Assembly (NCBI RefSeq): GCF_052115025.1
Contig: NZ_JBFRFW010000009.1
Location: forward strand, 62,001 to 126,000
Direction of reading: 5' to 3'
DNA from: Bradyrhizobium_A sp052115025
GTDB taxonomy: Bacteria > Pseudomonadota > Alphaproteobacteria > Rhizobiales > Xanthobacteraceae
Length of the DNA: 64,000 nucleotides
Part shown: positions 24,858-34,041 of the stretch, in pieces
Layout of the letters: every line of letters begins with the position of its first letter
Numbering within the stretch: the first letter of the stretch is position 1
Program-made: the position numbers and the translations under genes
The notes under the pieces: generated by a model
The model's database searches: none
The model's input: only the letters and a program-made list of their open reading frames with translations
Told to the model about the DNA's origin: nothing

Positions 24858-25553
24858 ATGGAAGTCAGCCGGATCGGAATCCTGACGCGCAAGGCCGGCA
24901 TGAGCCCGCAGGATTTCCGCCGCCACTGGTCGGAGGTCCATGGCTCGATGGTGAAACGCCTGCCGGGCCTCGTGCGCTACTATCAGCACCATGTGGTGGA
25001 CACGAGCCAGCTCGGCATCGATCATGCCCGCGGCGCCTGGCAGGTCGATGGCTTCTCCGAGATCGTGTTCGAGAGCCGCGCGGCGCTCGATGAAGCGCTG
25101 AATTCGGCGGCGTTCACGCCGACCACCGGCGACGTCAGCAACTATGTCGACAGCATCCGCCTCGTGGTGTGCGAGAAGAACGTGGTGGTGCCTTCGCCGG
25201 AAGACAGCGGCCGGCCGTTCGTCAAGCGGATGTCGATCCTGACCCGCCGTCCCGACATCGATCACGCGCGCTTCGTTCATGAATGGACGGGCAAGCATGC
25301 CTGCGACGTGCCGGGCCTGCCCGGCATCATGGGCTACACCCAGAACGTCGTGATCGACCGCTACCGCACCATGACCGAGACAACGACGTGGGAGGATTTG
25401 CCGGTCGACGGCATCGTCGAGCTGTGGTTTCCCGATGCTGATGCCATCGTCAAGGCGTTCGCCTCGGCGCAGGCTGGCATCACCCAGACCCACGCCAAAG
25501 ACTTCATCTCGACCATCACGACCTTCCTGGTGGAATCGCGCCGCCTGCTGTGA
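24858..25553 (+). CDS. Tandem EthD-domain protein
   Basis: 231-residue protein made of two EthD-like halves: EVSRIGILTRKAGMSPQDF with HWSEVHG in the first, and KRMSILTRRPDIDHARF with EWTGKHA in the second. Each is followed by LPG and a Y/Q-rich strand (YYQHHV, YTQNVV). It probably arose by duplication of a single EthD unit such as the protein at 17879-18220. The start at 24858 has GAAGGGA upstream. It follows the binding-protein gene by 150 nt on the same strand. Function unknown. Confidence 0.83.
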   Translation: MEVSRIGILTRKAGMSPQDFRRHWSEVHGSMVKRLPGLVRYYQHHVVDTSQLGIDHARGAWQVDGFSEIVFESRAALDEALNSAAFTPTTGDVSNYVDSIRLVVCEKNVVVPSPEDSGRPFVKRMSILTRRPDIDHARFVHEWTGKHACDVPGLPGIMGYTQNVVIDRYRTMTETTTWEDLPVDGIVELWFPDADAIVKAFASAQAGITQTHAKDFISTITTFLVESRRLL

Positions 25554-25635
25554 GCGGGGGCAGTGCCTATCGCCGTCATCCTGAGTGTCTGGCCGAGAAA
25601 GGCGATCGGCAACATGACATGGAGTGTTCGTCGTC

Positions 25636-25730
25636 ATTCCGGGGCGCGCGCAAAGCGCGCGAGCCCGGAATCTCAGCAGCGCGGCATCGTCAAGATTCCG
25701 GATCGGCCCGCGATGCGGGCCGTCCGGAAT
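25636..25730. repeat. REP-like palindrome pair
   Basis: Two hairpins, ATTCCGGG/CCCGGAAT (25636-25671) and ATTCCGGA/TCCGGAAT (25695-25730), lie between two convergent genes. Confidence 0.7.
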
Positions 25731-25802
25731 GACATGTGACGGATCACGTTCGTCCAGCCTCGCACCTTGAGCTCAGCAGGCTTGAGGGCAGGCCGCCACC
25801 GC

Positions 25803-26942
25803 TCATCCGGCGATATCCACCACCACGCGGTTGGCGAGCTTCACCGGATCGGTCGACGGCTTGATGATCGAGGCACGCTTGAGGTCGCCGGTGATCTTGA
25901 TGACCTCGCGGCGCAGCACGTCGCCGGCCGGATGATGGTCATGGGTGTGGCTGCGCAGCATGGCGGCGAGATCGGCCGCGGGCACCTTCGGGGTGTATTT
26001 CGAGAAGATCTGCGCCGCGTCGTCCGGATTGGCGGAGACGTGGATCGCGGCATCGCGGATCGCGTGGGTCAGCGCCGCCGCAGCAGCCGGATCCCTGGTC
26101 CACAGCGATGTGCGCACCCCGAGCGTGCAGCATGACAGGGTGGCGTAGTCGCCGGTGAGGTTGGAGGCGATCTCCACCAGCGTGCCATTGGCGCGCTGGT
26201 GGGTCAACCAGGCCGTCGGATCGGCGTCGGCGATCGCCTGGATTTCATCACGCTGCAGCGCCGTCGCCAGCAGGTCGGCGGGGAATTCGCGCCACTGCAC
26301 GTCGGTCTGCGGATCGAGGCCGGCATCCGCCAGCAGGATGGCGAAGAAGTTGCGCGGCGGACCGGAGATGCTGGACACGCCGATGGTCTTGCCCTTCAGC
26401 TGGGTGATGTCGGTGAGACCGGACGTCTTGGTCACGAACAGGCGGGTGCAGCCGCCATGCATCCCGGTGGTGAGCTTGACGTCGATGCCCTGTTCCAGCG
26501 GCTTGAGCCAGCTCAGCAGCATGCTGGCGCCGACATCGGCCTTGTCGGTCGCCAGCGCCTGCAGCATCTGGTCGGTCGTGCCGGCGTACTGGATGAACTC
26601 GACCTCGAGGTTGTGCCTCGCGAAATAGCCGCGCTCGAGCGCCACGGGAATGGCGGCGGTGCAGATCGCGGTGCCGCTGTAGGCGAAGCGGATGTGGCGC
26701 GCCGGGCCCTTCGGCTCCGCGGTCGGACTGTCGGAGGTGCGGCAGATCGGGGCGTCGGCGAGCGGATCGGCGATGCGCGTGCCAAAACCGGGGAAGGCGC
26801 GAGCGCTGCTCAGCACGCCGAGCGGTGCGGCGGCGCCGAGCGCGGCGGCGAAGCCGAGCAGGCCGCGGCGCGAAGTCAGCGTGCGCCGGGATGTGTCGGA
26901 TGAGGCGGAAGCGGTCAGTGGATGATCATCGAGATGGGACAT
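25803..26942 (-). CDS. Tat-exported ABC substrate-binding protein (NitT/TauT type)
   Basis: Solute-binding protein of 379 residues with a twin-arginine leader (SRRGLLGF, then a hydrophobic tract ending SSARA). The mature part contains FAYSGTAICTAAIPVALERG and YFARHNLEVEFIQYAG, typical of NMT1/SsuA-like proteins. AAGGAG precedes the ATG. It is the last gene of the operon that runs from 33613 down to here, and a second binding protein for the same permease and ATPase lies at 28719-29798. Ligand unknown; the operon context suggests an organosulfur compound. Confidence 0.87.
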   Translation of the reverse strand: MSHLDDHPLTASASSDTSRRTLTSRRGLLGFAAALGAAAPLGVLSSARAFPGFGTRIADPLADAPICRTSDSPTAEPKGPARHIRFAYSGTAICTAAIPVALERGYFARHNLEVEFIQYAGTTDQMLQALATDKADVGASMLLSWLKPLEQGIDVKLTTGMHGGCTRLFVTKTSGLTDITQLKGKTIGVSSISGPPRNFFAILLADAGLDPQTDVQWREFPADLLATALQRDEIQAIADADPTAWLTHQRANGTLVEIASNLTGDYATLSCCTLGVRTSLWTRDPAAAAALTHAIRDAAIHVSANPDDAAQIFSKYTPKVPAADLAAMLRSHTHDHHPAGDVLRREVIKITGDLKRASIIKPSTDPVKLANRVVVDIAG

Positions 26943-26993
26943 GGGGCACTCCTTGAGAAAATGTCGGAAGAAAATGTCGTATGGAAAGGGTGG

Positions 26994-27863
26994 TCAGGCG
27001 CTGGACGCCGCGCGCCAGCGCGTCGCGCGGCGCTCCAGCGCTTCCAGCACGGCGTTGAAAACGAGCCCCATCGCGGTGATCGCGAGGATGCCGAAATACA
27101 TCTGCGGGATCAGGAAGCTGTACTGGCCGTAGATGATCAGGAAGCCGAGGCCGGCCTTGGCGCCGACCATCTCGGAGGCGACCAGCACCAGCATCGCGGC
27201 GGCGCTGGCGAGGCGAACGCCGACGAAGATCGTCGGTGCGGCGGCCGGCAGGATCACCTTGATGAACAGCTGCAGCGGCGTCGCGCCCATGGTGCGCGCG
27301 GACTTGACCAGCAGCGGATCGACCTGGCGCACGGCGGCGATGGTGTTGAGCAGCAGCGGCCAGGCGCAGCTGTAGATCACCATGGCGACCTTGGAGACCT
27401 CGCCGATGCCGAGCAGCAGGATGAACACCGGCAACAGCGCCAGCGGCGCGGTGTTGCGCAGCACCTCGATCAACTGGTTGAGCGCGCGCCCCAGGCGTTC
27501 GGAGCGGCCGATCACGAGACCGAGCGGAACAACGGTGACGACCGCGATCAGGAAGCCGCTCAGTGCCCGGAACAGGCTGGCGCCGACATGCTCATAGAGC
27601 TGGCCGTTGAGCGCGAGCTGCCAGCCGGCGTCGAGCACCTCGGACAGCGGCGGCAGGAACGCCGGGTCGGTCAGGCCGAGCCGCGGCGCGGCTTCCCACA
27701 GCGCGAGCAGCGCCAGCACCAGCGCCGAGCGGCGCCCGAAGGCAGCGAGCCGCCGCAGCCCTGCCGCCAGCCGCGGCAGGATGATCGCCGGCTTGCGGCG
27801 GGGATCGTCGGATGCGCCGCGCACGGCGCGGGGCAGGTCGAAGCTGGTGTCGAAACTAGACAT
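26994..27863 (-). CDS. ABC transporter permease (SsuC/TauC type)
   Basis: Inner-membrane permease of 289 residues with about six helices. The cytoplasmic EAA-like loop reads SARTMGATPLQLFIKVILPA. CAGGAG precedes the start, and its first bases overlap the end of the ATPase gene. Together with the ATPase and two binding proteins it forms an importer of the sulfonate/taurine/nitrate class. Confidence 0.92.
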   Translation of the reverse strand: MSSFDTSFDLPRAVRGASDDPRRKPAIILPRLAAGLRRLAAFGRRSALVLALLALWEAAPRLGLTDPAFLPPLSEVLDAGWQLALNGQLYEHVGASLFRALSGFLIAVVTVVPLGLVIGRSERLGRALNQLIEVLRNTAPLALLPVFILLLGIGEVSKVAMVIYSCAWPLLLNTIAAVRQVDPLLVKSARTMGATPLQLFIKVILPAAAPTIFVGVRLASAAAMLVLVASEMVGAKAGLGFLIIYGQYSFLIPQMYFGILAITAMGLVFNAVLEALERRATRWRAASSA

Positions 27864-28722
27864 GGGCCGGCTCCTGTCGTGGCTGGCTGATGGCGGCGGC
27901 CGTGTCGCTGCGTGCGGCCTGCTCCTGCTGAGTCCTGAGCACTTCGTCGCGCAGCAGCGTCCAGACCTGATGCCGGACCTCGCCGAACAGCGGCAATGCG
28001 CGGACGTCGTCGCTGTCGCCGCGCAGCGTCTCCGGAATGTCGATGATCTGCTTGATCCGTCCCGGGCGCGCGGTCATCACAGCGACGCGCTGCCCGAGCA
28101 CGATGGCTTCGTCGATGCCATGGGTGATGAAGACGATGGTCTTGCCGGTGGCGCGCCAGATCCGCAGCAGCTCGGCCTGCAGCTGTTCGCGGGTCTGCGC
28201 GTCGAGCGCCGCGAACGGCTCGTCCATCAGCAGCACCTCGGGATCGTAGGCAAGGCTGCGGGCGATCGCGACACGCTGCTTCATGCCGCCCGACAGTTCG
28301 TGCGGATAGCGGTTGGCGAAGGCCGCGAGATTGACGAGATCGAGATAATGTTGCGCGCGGGCGCGGCGCTCGACGGCACTGAGGCCGGCGACCTCGAGGC
28401 CGAACTCGACGTTCTGGATCGCGGTGCGCCAGGGAAACAGCGCATATTGCTGGAACACGATGCCGCGGTCGCGGGCGGGCCCGGTGATCGGCTTGCCGTC
28501 GAGCAGGATGCGGCCGCTGCTCGGCGTCGTCAGCCCGCCGAGCAGATCGAGCAGGGTGGACTTGCCGCAGCCGCTCGGGCCGACGATGGCGAGGAATTCG
28601 CCGGGATGCACATCCAGCGTGATGTCGTCCAGTGCGGTGAAGCGGCGTGGCGGTCCGCCGCCGTCACCGCGGACCTCGAATTCCTTGCGGACCTGCTCGA
28701 GGCGGATCTTGGCGGTGCTCAC
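27856..28722 (-). CDS. ABC transporter ATP-binding protein (SsuB/TauB type)
   Basis: Nucleotide-binding subunit of 288 residues. Walker A GPSGCGKST (48-56), Q-loop FQQYALFPW, signature LSGGMKQR, Walker B VLLMDEPFAALD and H-loop ITHGIDEA are all present. The GTG start at 28722 overlaps the stop of the preceding binding-protein gene (GTGA); an upstream extension of the frame is not supported. It energises the permease at 26994-27863. Confidence 0.94.
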   Translation of the reverse strand: MSTAKIRLEQVRKEFEVRGDGGGPPRRFTALDDITLDVHPGEFLAIVGPSGCGKSTLLDLLGGLTTPSSGRILLDGKPITGPARDRGIVFQQYALFPWRTAIQNVEFGLEVAGLSAVERRARAQHYLDLVNLAAFANRYPHELSGGMKQRVAIARSLAYDPEVLLMDEPFAALDAQTREQLQAELLRIWRATGKTIVFITHGIDEAIVLGQRVAVMTARPGRIKQIIDIPETLRGDSDDVRALPLFGEVRHQVWTLLRDEVLRTQQEQAARSDTAAAISQPRQEPAHV

Positions 28723-29798
28723 TTGGCCGCCCCGGTCGTCTTGGCTGACGTCTCGGCCGCGTAGGGATTGAATTCGTTGGTGTAGAGATCGGCGGCCTTC
28801 AGCTGGCCCGCCTTGAGCGTGCCGTCCTTGACCAGCCAGTCGATCCACACCTGCAGCTGCTGGTCGGTGATTACGCCGCCGGGATCGGCGATGCCCGTGC
28901 TATTCCAGTACTTGATGGCGGACGCATCCTCGTTGCGCTTGCGTGCGGCGATGATCTTTTCGAAGCGGGCGCGCACTTCGCTGGGCGGCGTGGTGCGTTC
29001 CCATTCGATCGCCCTGGCGATGCCTTCGACCAGCTTGCGCGCGGCGGCCGGGTTGTCGCGGATGAATTTGGTGTGCAGCACGTAAGGTCCGCCGGTGAAA
29101 TGTCCGAACAGCTCGATGTCGGAGAACAGCTTGCGGATGCCGCCGCGCTCCAGTGCCTTGTCGCGCAGCACGCCGGCAAGCGTCGTGACCTCGACCTGGC
29201 CCTGGCGCAGCGCCTGCTCGCCGGTCACCGGCGGCACCACCACCAGCGTCACCTGGCGGATCTCCTCCGCGGTGAGGCCGCCGCGGGTGAGGTACTCGCG
29301 CAGCACGAATTCGAGATGGGCGCCGAGCGTGTTGACGGCGACCTTCTTGCCGATGAGGTCGCGCGGGCCGCGGATCGGGCTGTCGTCCTTGACGAAGAAG
29401 CCCTGCCAGGTGTTGTCGTCGGAGCCGTAGTTGCCGATCACCGCCTTGACCGGCGCCTTGGCGGCGATCAGTTTGATGACGGCACCGTAGAAGGCGCCGC
29501 CGATGTCGACGTCGCCGGTGGCGACGCTCTGAATGTCCTGCGGACCGCTGATGGTGTTGCCGACATATTTCAGCTTCAGCGGCGCGAGGTAGCCGAGATC
29601 CTCGGCGAGTTCGTGAAAGCTGACCTGGCCGGCCCAGCCCTGGTAGCGGATTTCGGTCTTGTCGAGCGCCGGCTCGGCGAAGGCCTGGCCGAGCGCGGCG
29701 CCGAATGCCGCCGCAGCGAAGGCGAGGCGGCGCAGCGCCCCGAGGACGGGGCGCCTGGCGGCGAAGGCCTGGCCTTGGGATGACGATGTATGGGTCAT
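28719..29798 (-). CDS. ABC substrate-binding protein (SsuA-like)
   Basis: 359-residue solute-binding protein with a signal peptide ending AFA before EPALDKTEIRYQGW. Family traits: LGYLAPLKLKYVG, GDVDIGGAFYGA and VNTLGAHLEFVLREYL. It is translationally coupled to the ATPase gene (GTGA overlap) and lies 30 bp behind the TauD-like gene. This suggests import of the substrate that the dioxygenase and monooxygenases of the operon cleave. Confidence 0.89.
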   Translation of the reverse strand: MTHTSSSQGQAFAARRPVLGALRRLAFAAAAFGAALGQAFAEPALDKTEIRYQGWAGQVSFHELAEDLGYLAPLKLKYVGNTISGPQDIQSVATGDVDIGGAFYGAVIKLIAAKAPVKAVIGNYGSDDNTWQGFFVKDDSPIRGPRDLIGKKVAVNTLGAHLEFVLREYLTRGGLTAEEIRQVTLVVVPPVTGEQALRQGQVEVTTLAGVLRDKALERGGIRKLFSDIELFGHFTGGPYVLHTKFIRDNPAAARKLVEGIARAIEWERTTPPSEVRARFEKIIAARKRNEDASAIKYWNSTGIADPGGVITDQQLQVWIDWLVKDGTLKAGQLKAADLYTNEFNPYAAETSAKTTGAAK

Positions 29799-29828
29799 GG
29801 CATGAGGTCCGGTGTGTGGAGGATGCGC

Positions 29829-30758
29829 TTACGCGGCCTTGATCGCGGGCTTCGGCGCCTTGATCCGCGTCGTGCTGCGGCGGCCGTCGACGCTCACCGG
29901 CACGTCGCCGTCGACGGTGGCGCGGCGCACCACGCGATGCGCATCGCCATAGTCGTTGACGGCGTAGTGCTGGGTGGCGCGGTTGTCCCAGATCGCGACG
30001 TCGCCGGCCTGCCAGCGCCAGCGCACGGTGTTCTCCGGCGCGGTGATGTGCGACTGGAATAGATCATAGAGCTTCTGGCCGTCGCCCTTCGGCAGGCCGA
30101 CAAGGCGCTGCACGAAGTTGCCGAGCAGCAGCGTGCGCTCGCCGGTCTCGGGATGCACCCGCACCACCGGATGCTCGGTCTCATAGACCGTGCCGGTGAA
30201 CACCTCCTCGAAATGTTTGCGGTCGGCCTCGCTGGCGCGGGTCTTCACCGCGGCATAGTCGTAGGCATTACTGTGCACGGCCCACAGTTCGTCGGCGAGG
30301 CGCTGCAGCGGCTTCGGCAGGCTGTCATAGGCGGCAGCGGTGTTGGACCAGACAGTATCGCCGCCGAACGCCGGGATCACCACGCCGCGCAGCACCGAGA
30401 ATTTGGGGTAGGCGTCGACGAAGGTGACGTCGGTGTGCCACTGGTCGGCGCGGCCGCCGCCACGGGCGGAGTCGAGCTCCAGGATCGAGGACGTGCCCTT
30501 GATCGCGCCGACGGTCGGATGCGGCACCAGCGCGCCGAGCCGCTGCGCGAAGCGCTCCTGCTCGGCGTCGTCGAGGTGGCTCTGGCCGCGGAAGAAGATC
30601 ACCTTGTGCTTGAGCAGCAGCTGGTTGATGGTCCGGATCGCCGCATCCGGCAAGTCGCCGGCGAGGCGCACATTGCGGATTTCGGCGCCGAGCCGGCCGG
30701 CGAGCTGCACGGCATCGATATTCGCTGCGGGGGCCGTCACAGAAGATTGGCTCATCAT
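29829..30758 (-). CDS. TauD/AtsK-type alpha-ketoglutarate-dependent dioxygenase
   Basis: Fe(II)/2-oxoglutarate dioxygenase; TauD relatives release sulfite from taurine or sulfate from alkyl sulfate esters. The product has 309 residues from ATG 30758 (GGAG just upstream; 30755 also possible). The iron ligands are His108 and Asp110 (QWHTDVTF) and His264 (TQHYAV), and the 2-oxoglutarate-binding Arg is near 279 (RRATVDGD). Operon position beside an SsuA-like protein supports a sulfonate or sulfate-ester role. Exact substrate cannot be told. Confidence 0.9.
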   Translation of the reverse strand: MMSQSSVTAPAANIDAVQLAGRLGAEIRNVRLAGDLPDAAIRTINQLLLKHKVIFFRGQSHLDDAEQERFAQRLGALVPHPTVGAIKGTSSILELDSARGGGRADQWHTDVTFVDAYPKFSVLRGVVIPAFGGDTVWSNTAAAYDSLPKPLQRLADELWAVHSNAYDYAAVKTRASEADRKHFEEVFTGTVYETEHPVVRVHPETGERTLLLGNFVQRLVGLPKGDGQKLYDLFQSHITAPENTVRWRWQAGDVAIWDNRATQHYAVNDYGDAHRVVRRATVDGDVPVSVDGRRSTTRIKAPKPAIKAA

Positions 30759-30901
30759 CAACTCCATGCGTTGCGTGACGACCGGCGGTTCGATGAAAAG
30801 GCGCCGCGGGTCACCGGTCGCCATGCATCCGGCAGCGCATCGAGGTCTGTTCGGCCGAGGCCGGTGACAGGCCGGCGCCGGAGCGCCGGCCTGTCTGGCG
30901 A

Positions 30902-32338
30902 TCATTCCGCCGCGGCGCGGGCCGCGGGCGTGCGGACGGCGCTCGCATAGAGCGCGGGCTCGAAATCCTCCGCGATCGGACCGTTGATCCGCGCGGCGTG
31001 GGCGTCGAGATCGGCGAGGAACAGGTCCTGGCTGATGCGACGGACGATGCCGGGGATGTCGCGCTTGAAGCTGGGGATGTCGCCGACCGGCAGGCCGTAG
31101 CTGACAAAGGCCGCCGGATTGAAGACATGGATGTCCCTGAGATAGGGCGCCTGGCCCAGAGTCTTTTCCAGGTATTCATGACCGGCGCCGAGATAGGGAT
31201 GGTTGGCAAGGCCTTCGTGTTCGTCGCCGGGCGGCGGCGCGAAGCGATCGCGCCACAGCAGGATCTGCTCGGCGAAATCCTTCAGTTCAGGACGCGCGCC
31301 CGGATCGATGAAATAGCCGGTGCCGGCGATGGCGAAATCGAAGGCGAACTCCGCGTCCGTGGCGTGGGCGATGATGCGGCCGTCACGCAGCTGCGCCGCG
31401 CTCCATTCCGAGGCGAGATGCAGGTGGAAGTTCGGAAACCGGGTGACGCGGGTGATCGCGTCGACGGGCGGTGTAGAGCCGTCGCGCTGGAAGCGCAGCG
31501 CCTGCTGCCAGCGCAGCGCGTCGGGCAGCGCATAGTAGTTGTCATAGGCGCCGGGGTAGCTGCGCAGGCGGATGACCGGCACCGCCGCGATGGTGGCGCG
31601 GCGCGCGAACAGGTGGACGTCGGCGGCGCCGGCTTCGAGCGCCACCGCGGCAGCGTCGAAGGCCGAGGCCGCCCCGCCGAGCACCGCCACCGACTTGCCG
31701 CGCAGCGCCGCGAAGTCGATCGGCTGCGAGGTGTGGGCATAGGCATGGGCCGGCAGGTTGCGGCTCAGCACCGGCGGAATCGCCGGGCCGCCATTGCCGG
31801 CGACGCCGTTGGCGAGGATGACCTTGCGCGCCGTCTCGGTGCGGAGCTCGCCGTCGATATCGAGATGCAGGCGGAAGTGGCCGTCCTGCGGCTCGATGCG
31901 CAGCAGCTTGGTACGGTAGCGCACGGCAATGCCGACGGTCTCGCGATACCAGGTGAGATATGCGGCCCAGTCGGTGCGCGCAATGCGGTCGAGCGTGGCA
32001 TAGGCGTCAGCGCCCTGGCGCGCCTCGTACCAGGCCTGGAAGCTTAAGCCCGGCAGGCCGAGTTCGGGCCCGACCAGCGTCTTGGGCGTTCGCAGCTTGT
32101 TCATCCGCGCCCGCGTCAGCCAGACGCCCGCGGCCGCGGGGCCGTCGGCGCCGTCGATCACCGTGACATTGCCGATGCCGGCGCGACGCAGGGCGAAAGC
32201 AAAGGTGGTGCCGGACTGGCCGCCGCCGATGACAGCGACATTGTGGTCGATGCCGGGGCGCGCAGGCACCCAGTTCTCGGGATCGGGCCCGATCAGGCGG
32301 AGAGTGTTTTCGGCGTCGGCATCGGGGAAACGGGACAT
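30902..32338 (-). CDS. FAD-dependent NAD(P)-binding monooxygenase-like protein
   Basis: 478-residue flavoprotein. It has an N-terminal FAD-binding GGGQSGTTFAFALRRAG and a second Rossmann motif VAVLGGAASAFDAAAVALEAG, the two-nucleotide layout of flavin-containing and N-hydroxylating monooxygenases. The ATG at 32338 is the first in frame. It lies 63 bp after the acyl-CoA-dehydrogenase-like gene and 143 bp before the TauD-like gene. The substrate is unknown; an oxygenase step on a sulfur compound is the contextual guess. Confidence 0.8.
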   Translation of the reverse strand: MSRFPDADAENTLRLIGPDPENWVPARPGIDHNVAVIGGGQSGTTFAFALRRAGIGNVTVIDGADGPAAAGVWLTRARMNKLRTPKTLVGPELGLPGLSFQAWYEARQGADAYATLDRIARTDWAAYLTWYRETVGIAVRYRTKLLRIEPQDGHFRLHLDIDGELRTETARKVILANGVAGNGGPAIPPVLSRNLPAHAYAHTSQPIDFAALRGKSVAVLGGAASAFDAAAVALEAGAADVHLFARRATIAAVPVIRLRSYPGAYDNYYALPDALRWQQALRFQRDGSTPPVDAITRVTRFPNFHLHLASEWSAAQLRDGRIIAHATDAEFAFDFAIAGTGYFIDPGARPELKDFAEQILLWRDRFAPPPGDEHEGLANHPYLGAGHEYLEKTLGQAPYLRDIHVFNPAAFVSYGLPVGDIPSFKRDIPGIVRRISQDLFLADLDAHAARINGPIAEDFEPALYASAVRTPAARAAAE

Positions 32339-32401
32339 TCTGAAACTCGTTCTGGATTGCGAAGGAATGGTCGGTCGATCGGGTGACGAGGGAAGTGAGG
32401 T

Positions 32402-33613
32402 TCAGCCGCCGAGCACGCCGAGATAGGTGCGGCCGATCAGGTCGTGCGCGGCGTCGGAGTTCGGCGGGTGGAATGGGCCCGAGCGCACGTCGCGATAGAG
32501 CCGCTCGAGCTCGTTGCGGCGGTAGAGCGAGGACGCGCCGGCGATCTTGGTGGCGAGATCGACCACGCGCCGTGCGCCGTCGACCGCGTGCTGCTTGGCC
32601 GCAAGGATCTTGGCCGGCCAGTGCGGGCCGTGATCGACGCCGTCGGCCCAGTCGGTGGCGACACGGTCGAGCAGCGCCCAGATGCTGTCGAGCTCGATCG
32701 CGGCCTGCGCGACGTCGCGCTGGGTGTAGGGGTGGTGGGCATAGGTCTTGCCGCCGAGCGCCGCCGATACGCGCGTCTTGGCGCTGTCCACGGCGATGTC
32801 GAAGGCACGGCGGGCGATGCCGTAATACACCGCGCCGATCGCTGGAATGGCCGCGCCGAAGATGCCGTCGACAAACGGATCGGCGGGCGGCCCGGCCGGC
32901 AGGACGCGCGACACATAGGGCGCCTCCGCCACCGCGCCCTCGAGCACGGTATCGTCGCTGCGGGTGGCGCGCACGCCGATGGTGTCCCAGGTCTCCTCGG
33001 TGCGGTGGCCGCCGTCCTGGCGGCGGATGAAGGCGTGGACGATCCTGGGCTGCGCCGGATCGGTGTTGTCGAGGGCATGGAGGCCGAGCCAGTCCCACAC
33101 CGGTGACAATGAGGTGAAGATCTTGCGTCCGGTGAAGCGGTAGGCGCCGTCGGGCAGCGGTTCGGCGACGACGGCCGAATTGCCGAGGCCGAGATCGTTG
33201 CCGATCTCGCCATGGCCGGCGGCGAAGATCTTGCCGGCGGCGGCCTCGCGCAAGATCCAGTCGGTGGAGTGGTCGCCCTTGCGCCAGAGATAGGCGGCGG
33301 TGCCGGTCCAGTACAGGTGCATGTTGATGGCGAGCGCCGTCGACGGCGCGTGATAGGCCAGGCGGGCCTGCTCGCGTATGATCTCCGGCGTCGTGAAGCC
33401 GAGGCCGCCGAATTCGGTCGGCACCGCGAGCCTGAGATAGCCGACCTCGCGCAGCGCCTCGAGATCCTCATAGAAGAAGCGGTTGTCGCGGTCATAGCCC
33501 GCCGCGCGGGCCTTGATTGCGTCGAGCAGCGTGTCGCTGAGCACGGTGCGGCCGCCGTGGCGGTCGGCGGCGGCGTGGGGCGTGGTGTCGATGCGTCGCA
33601 AAATCTGGTTCAT
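32402..33613 (-). CDS. Acyl-CoA dehydrogenase-fold monooxygenase (SfnB/DszC-like)
   Basis: 403-residue flavoprotein of the acyl-CoA dehydrogenase superfamily, start at ATG 33613 (GGAAGG upstream). Traits: YLRLAVPTEFGGLGFTTPEI, AAGHGEIGNDLGLG, and YRFTGRKIFTSLSPVWDWLG. No CoA-linked pathway genes are nearby. The neighbours are sulfur-type importers and oxygenases, so a reduced-flavin-dependent oxygenase of the SfnB/DszC kind is more likely than a beta-oxidation enzyme. First gene of the seven-gene minus-strand operon down to 25803. Confidence 0.82.
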   Translation of the reverse strand: MNQILRRIDTTPHAAADRHGGRTVLSDTLLDAIKARAAGYDRDNRFFYEDLEALREVGYLRLAVPTEFGGLGFTTPEIIREQARLAYHAPSTALAINMHLYWTGTAAYLWRKGDHSTDWILREAAAGKIFAAGHGEIGNDLGLGNSAVVAEPLPDGAYRFTGRKIFTSLSPVWDWLGLHALDNTDPAQPRIVHAFIRRQDGGHRTEETWDTIGVRATRSDDTVLEGAVAEAPYVSRVLPAGPPADPFVDGIFGAAIPAIGAVYYGIARRAFDIAVDSAKTRVSAALGGKTYAHHPYTQRDVAQAAIELDSIWALLDRVATDWADGVDHGPHWPAKILAAKQHAVDGARRVVDLATKIAGASSLYRRNELERLYRDVRSGPFHPPNSDAAHDLIGRTYLGVLGG

Positions 33614-34041
33614 GCCGTACCTTCCGTCGCGGACTGAGCACAAGGCCAAAATCCTAAAATCGGCCATCAAATAGTCAATAAAATGAATAGACTATTATTC
33701 GGCGTGGAACGCGCTGGCTGTTCCCGGATCGGCGCGTTGCGCGGCAGGCTTCGTTCGCATCACCGATTTTGCCGGGGCAGCCGCCCCGCGGAGGCCGCCA
33801 CGAGTCGGGGCGCGGAGGCGGCCTGTCGTCGTGTCGCCGCGGTGAGGCTGCAGCATGGCGCCGTCGCTTGCTCGCACAACGGAGCGGGGTTTGTGCTCGC
33901 GTCGCGCCGAACAATGCAAATCCATTTCATCGACTTCACATGGACGTCGGCTACAATGTGCAGGGTGGCGAGATTGTTCGTCGCCGTGTCTGCCGACGCG
34001 GACGATCGTTGAAATCACCGGAAAGAACTGGATTCGTCCGC
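33614..34041. promoter_or_regulatory. Divergent promoter region with AT-rich palindrome
   Basis: 428-bp region between two divergent transcripts. Near the minus-strand gene lies an AT-rich tract with perfect arms AATAGTC (33670-33676) and GACTATT (33690-33696), which stands out in this GC-rich DNA. It is a good candidate operator or promoter core. No gene is supported in the rest. Confidence 0.5.
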
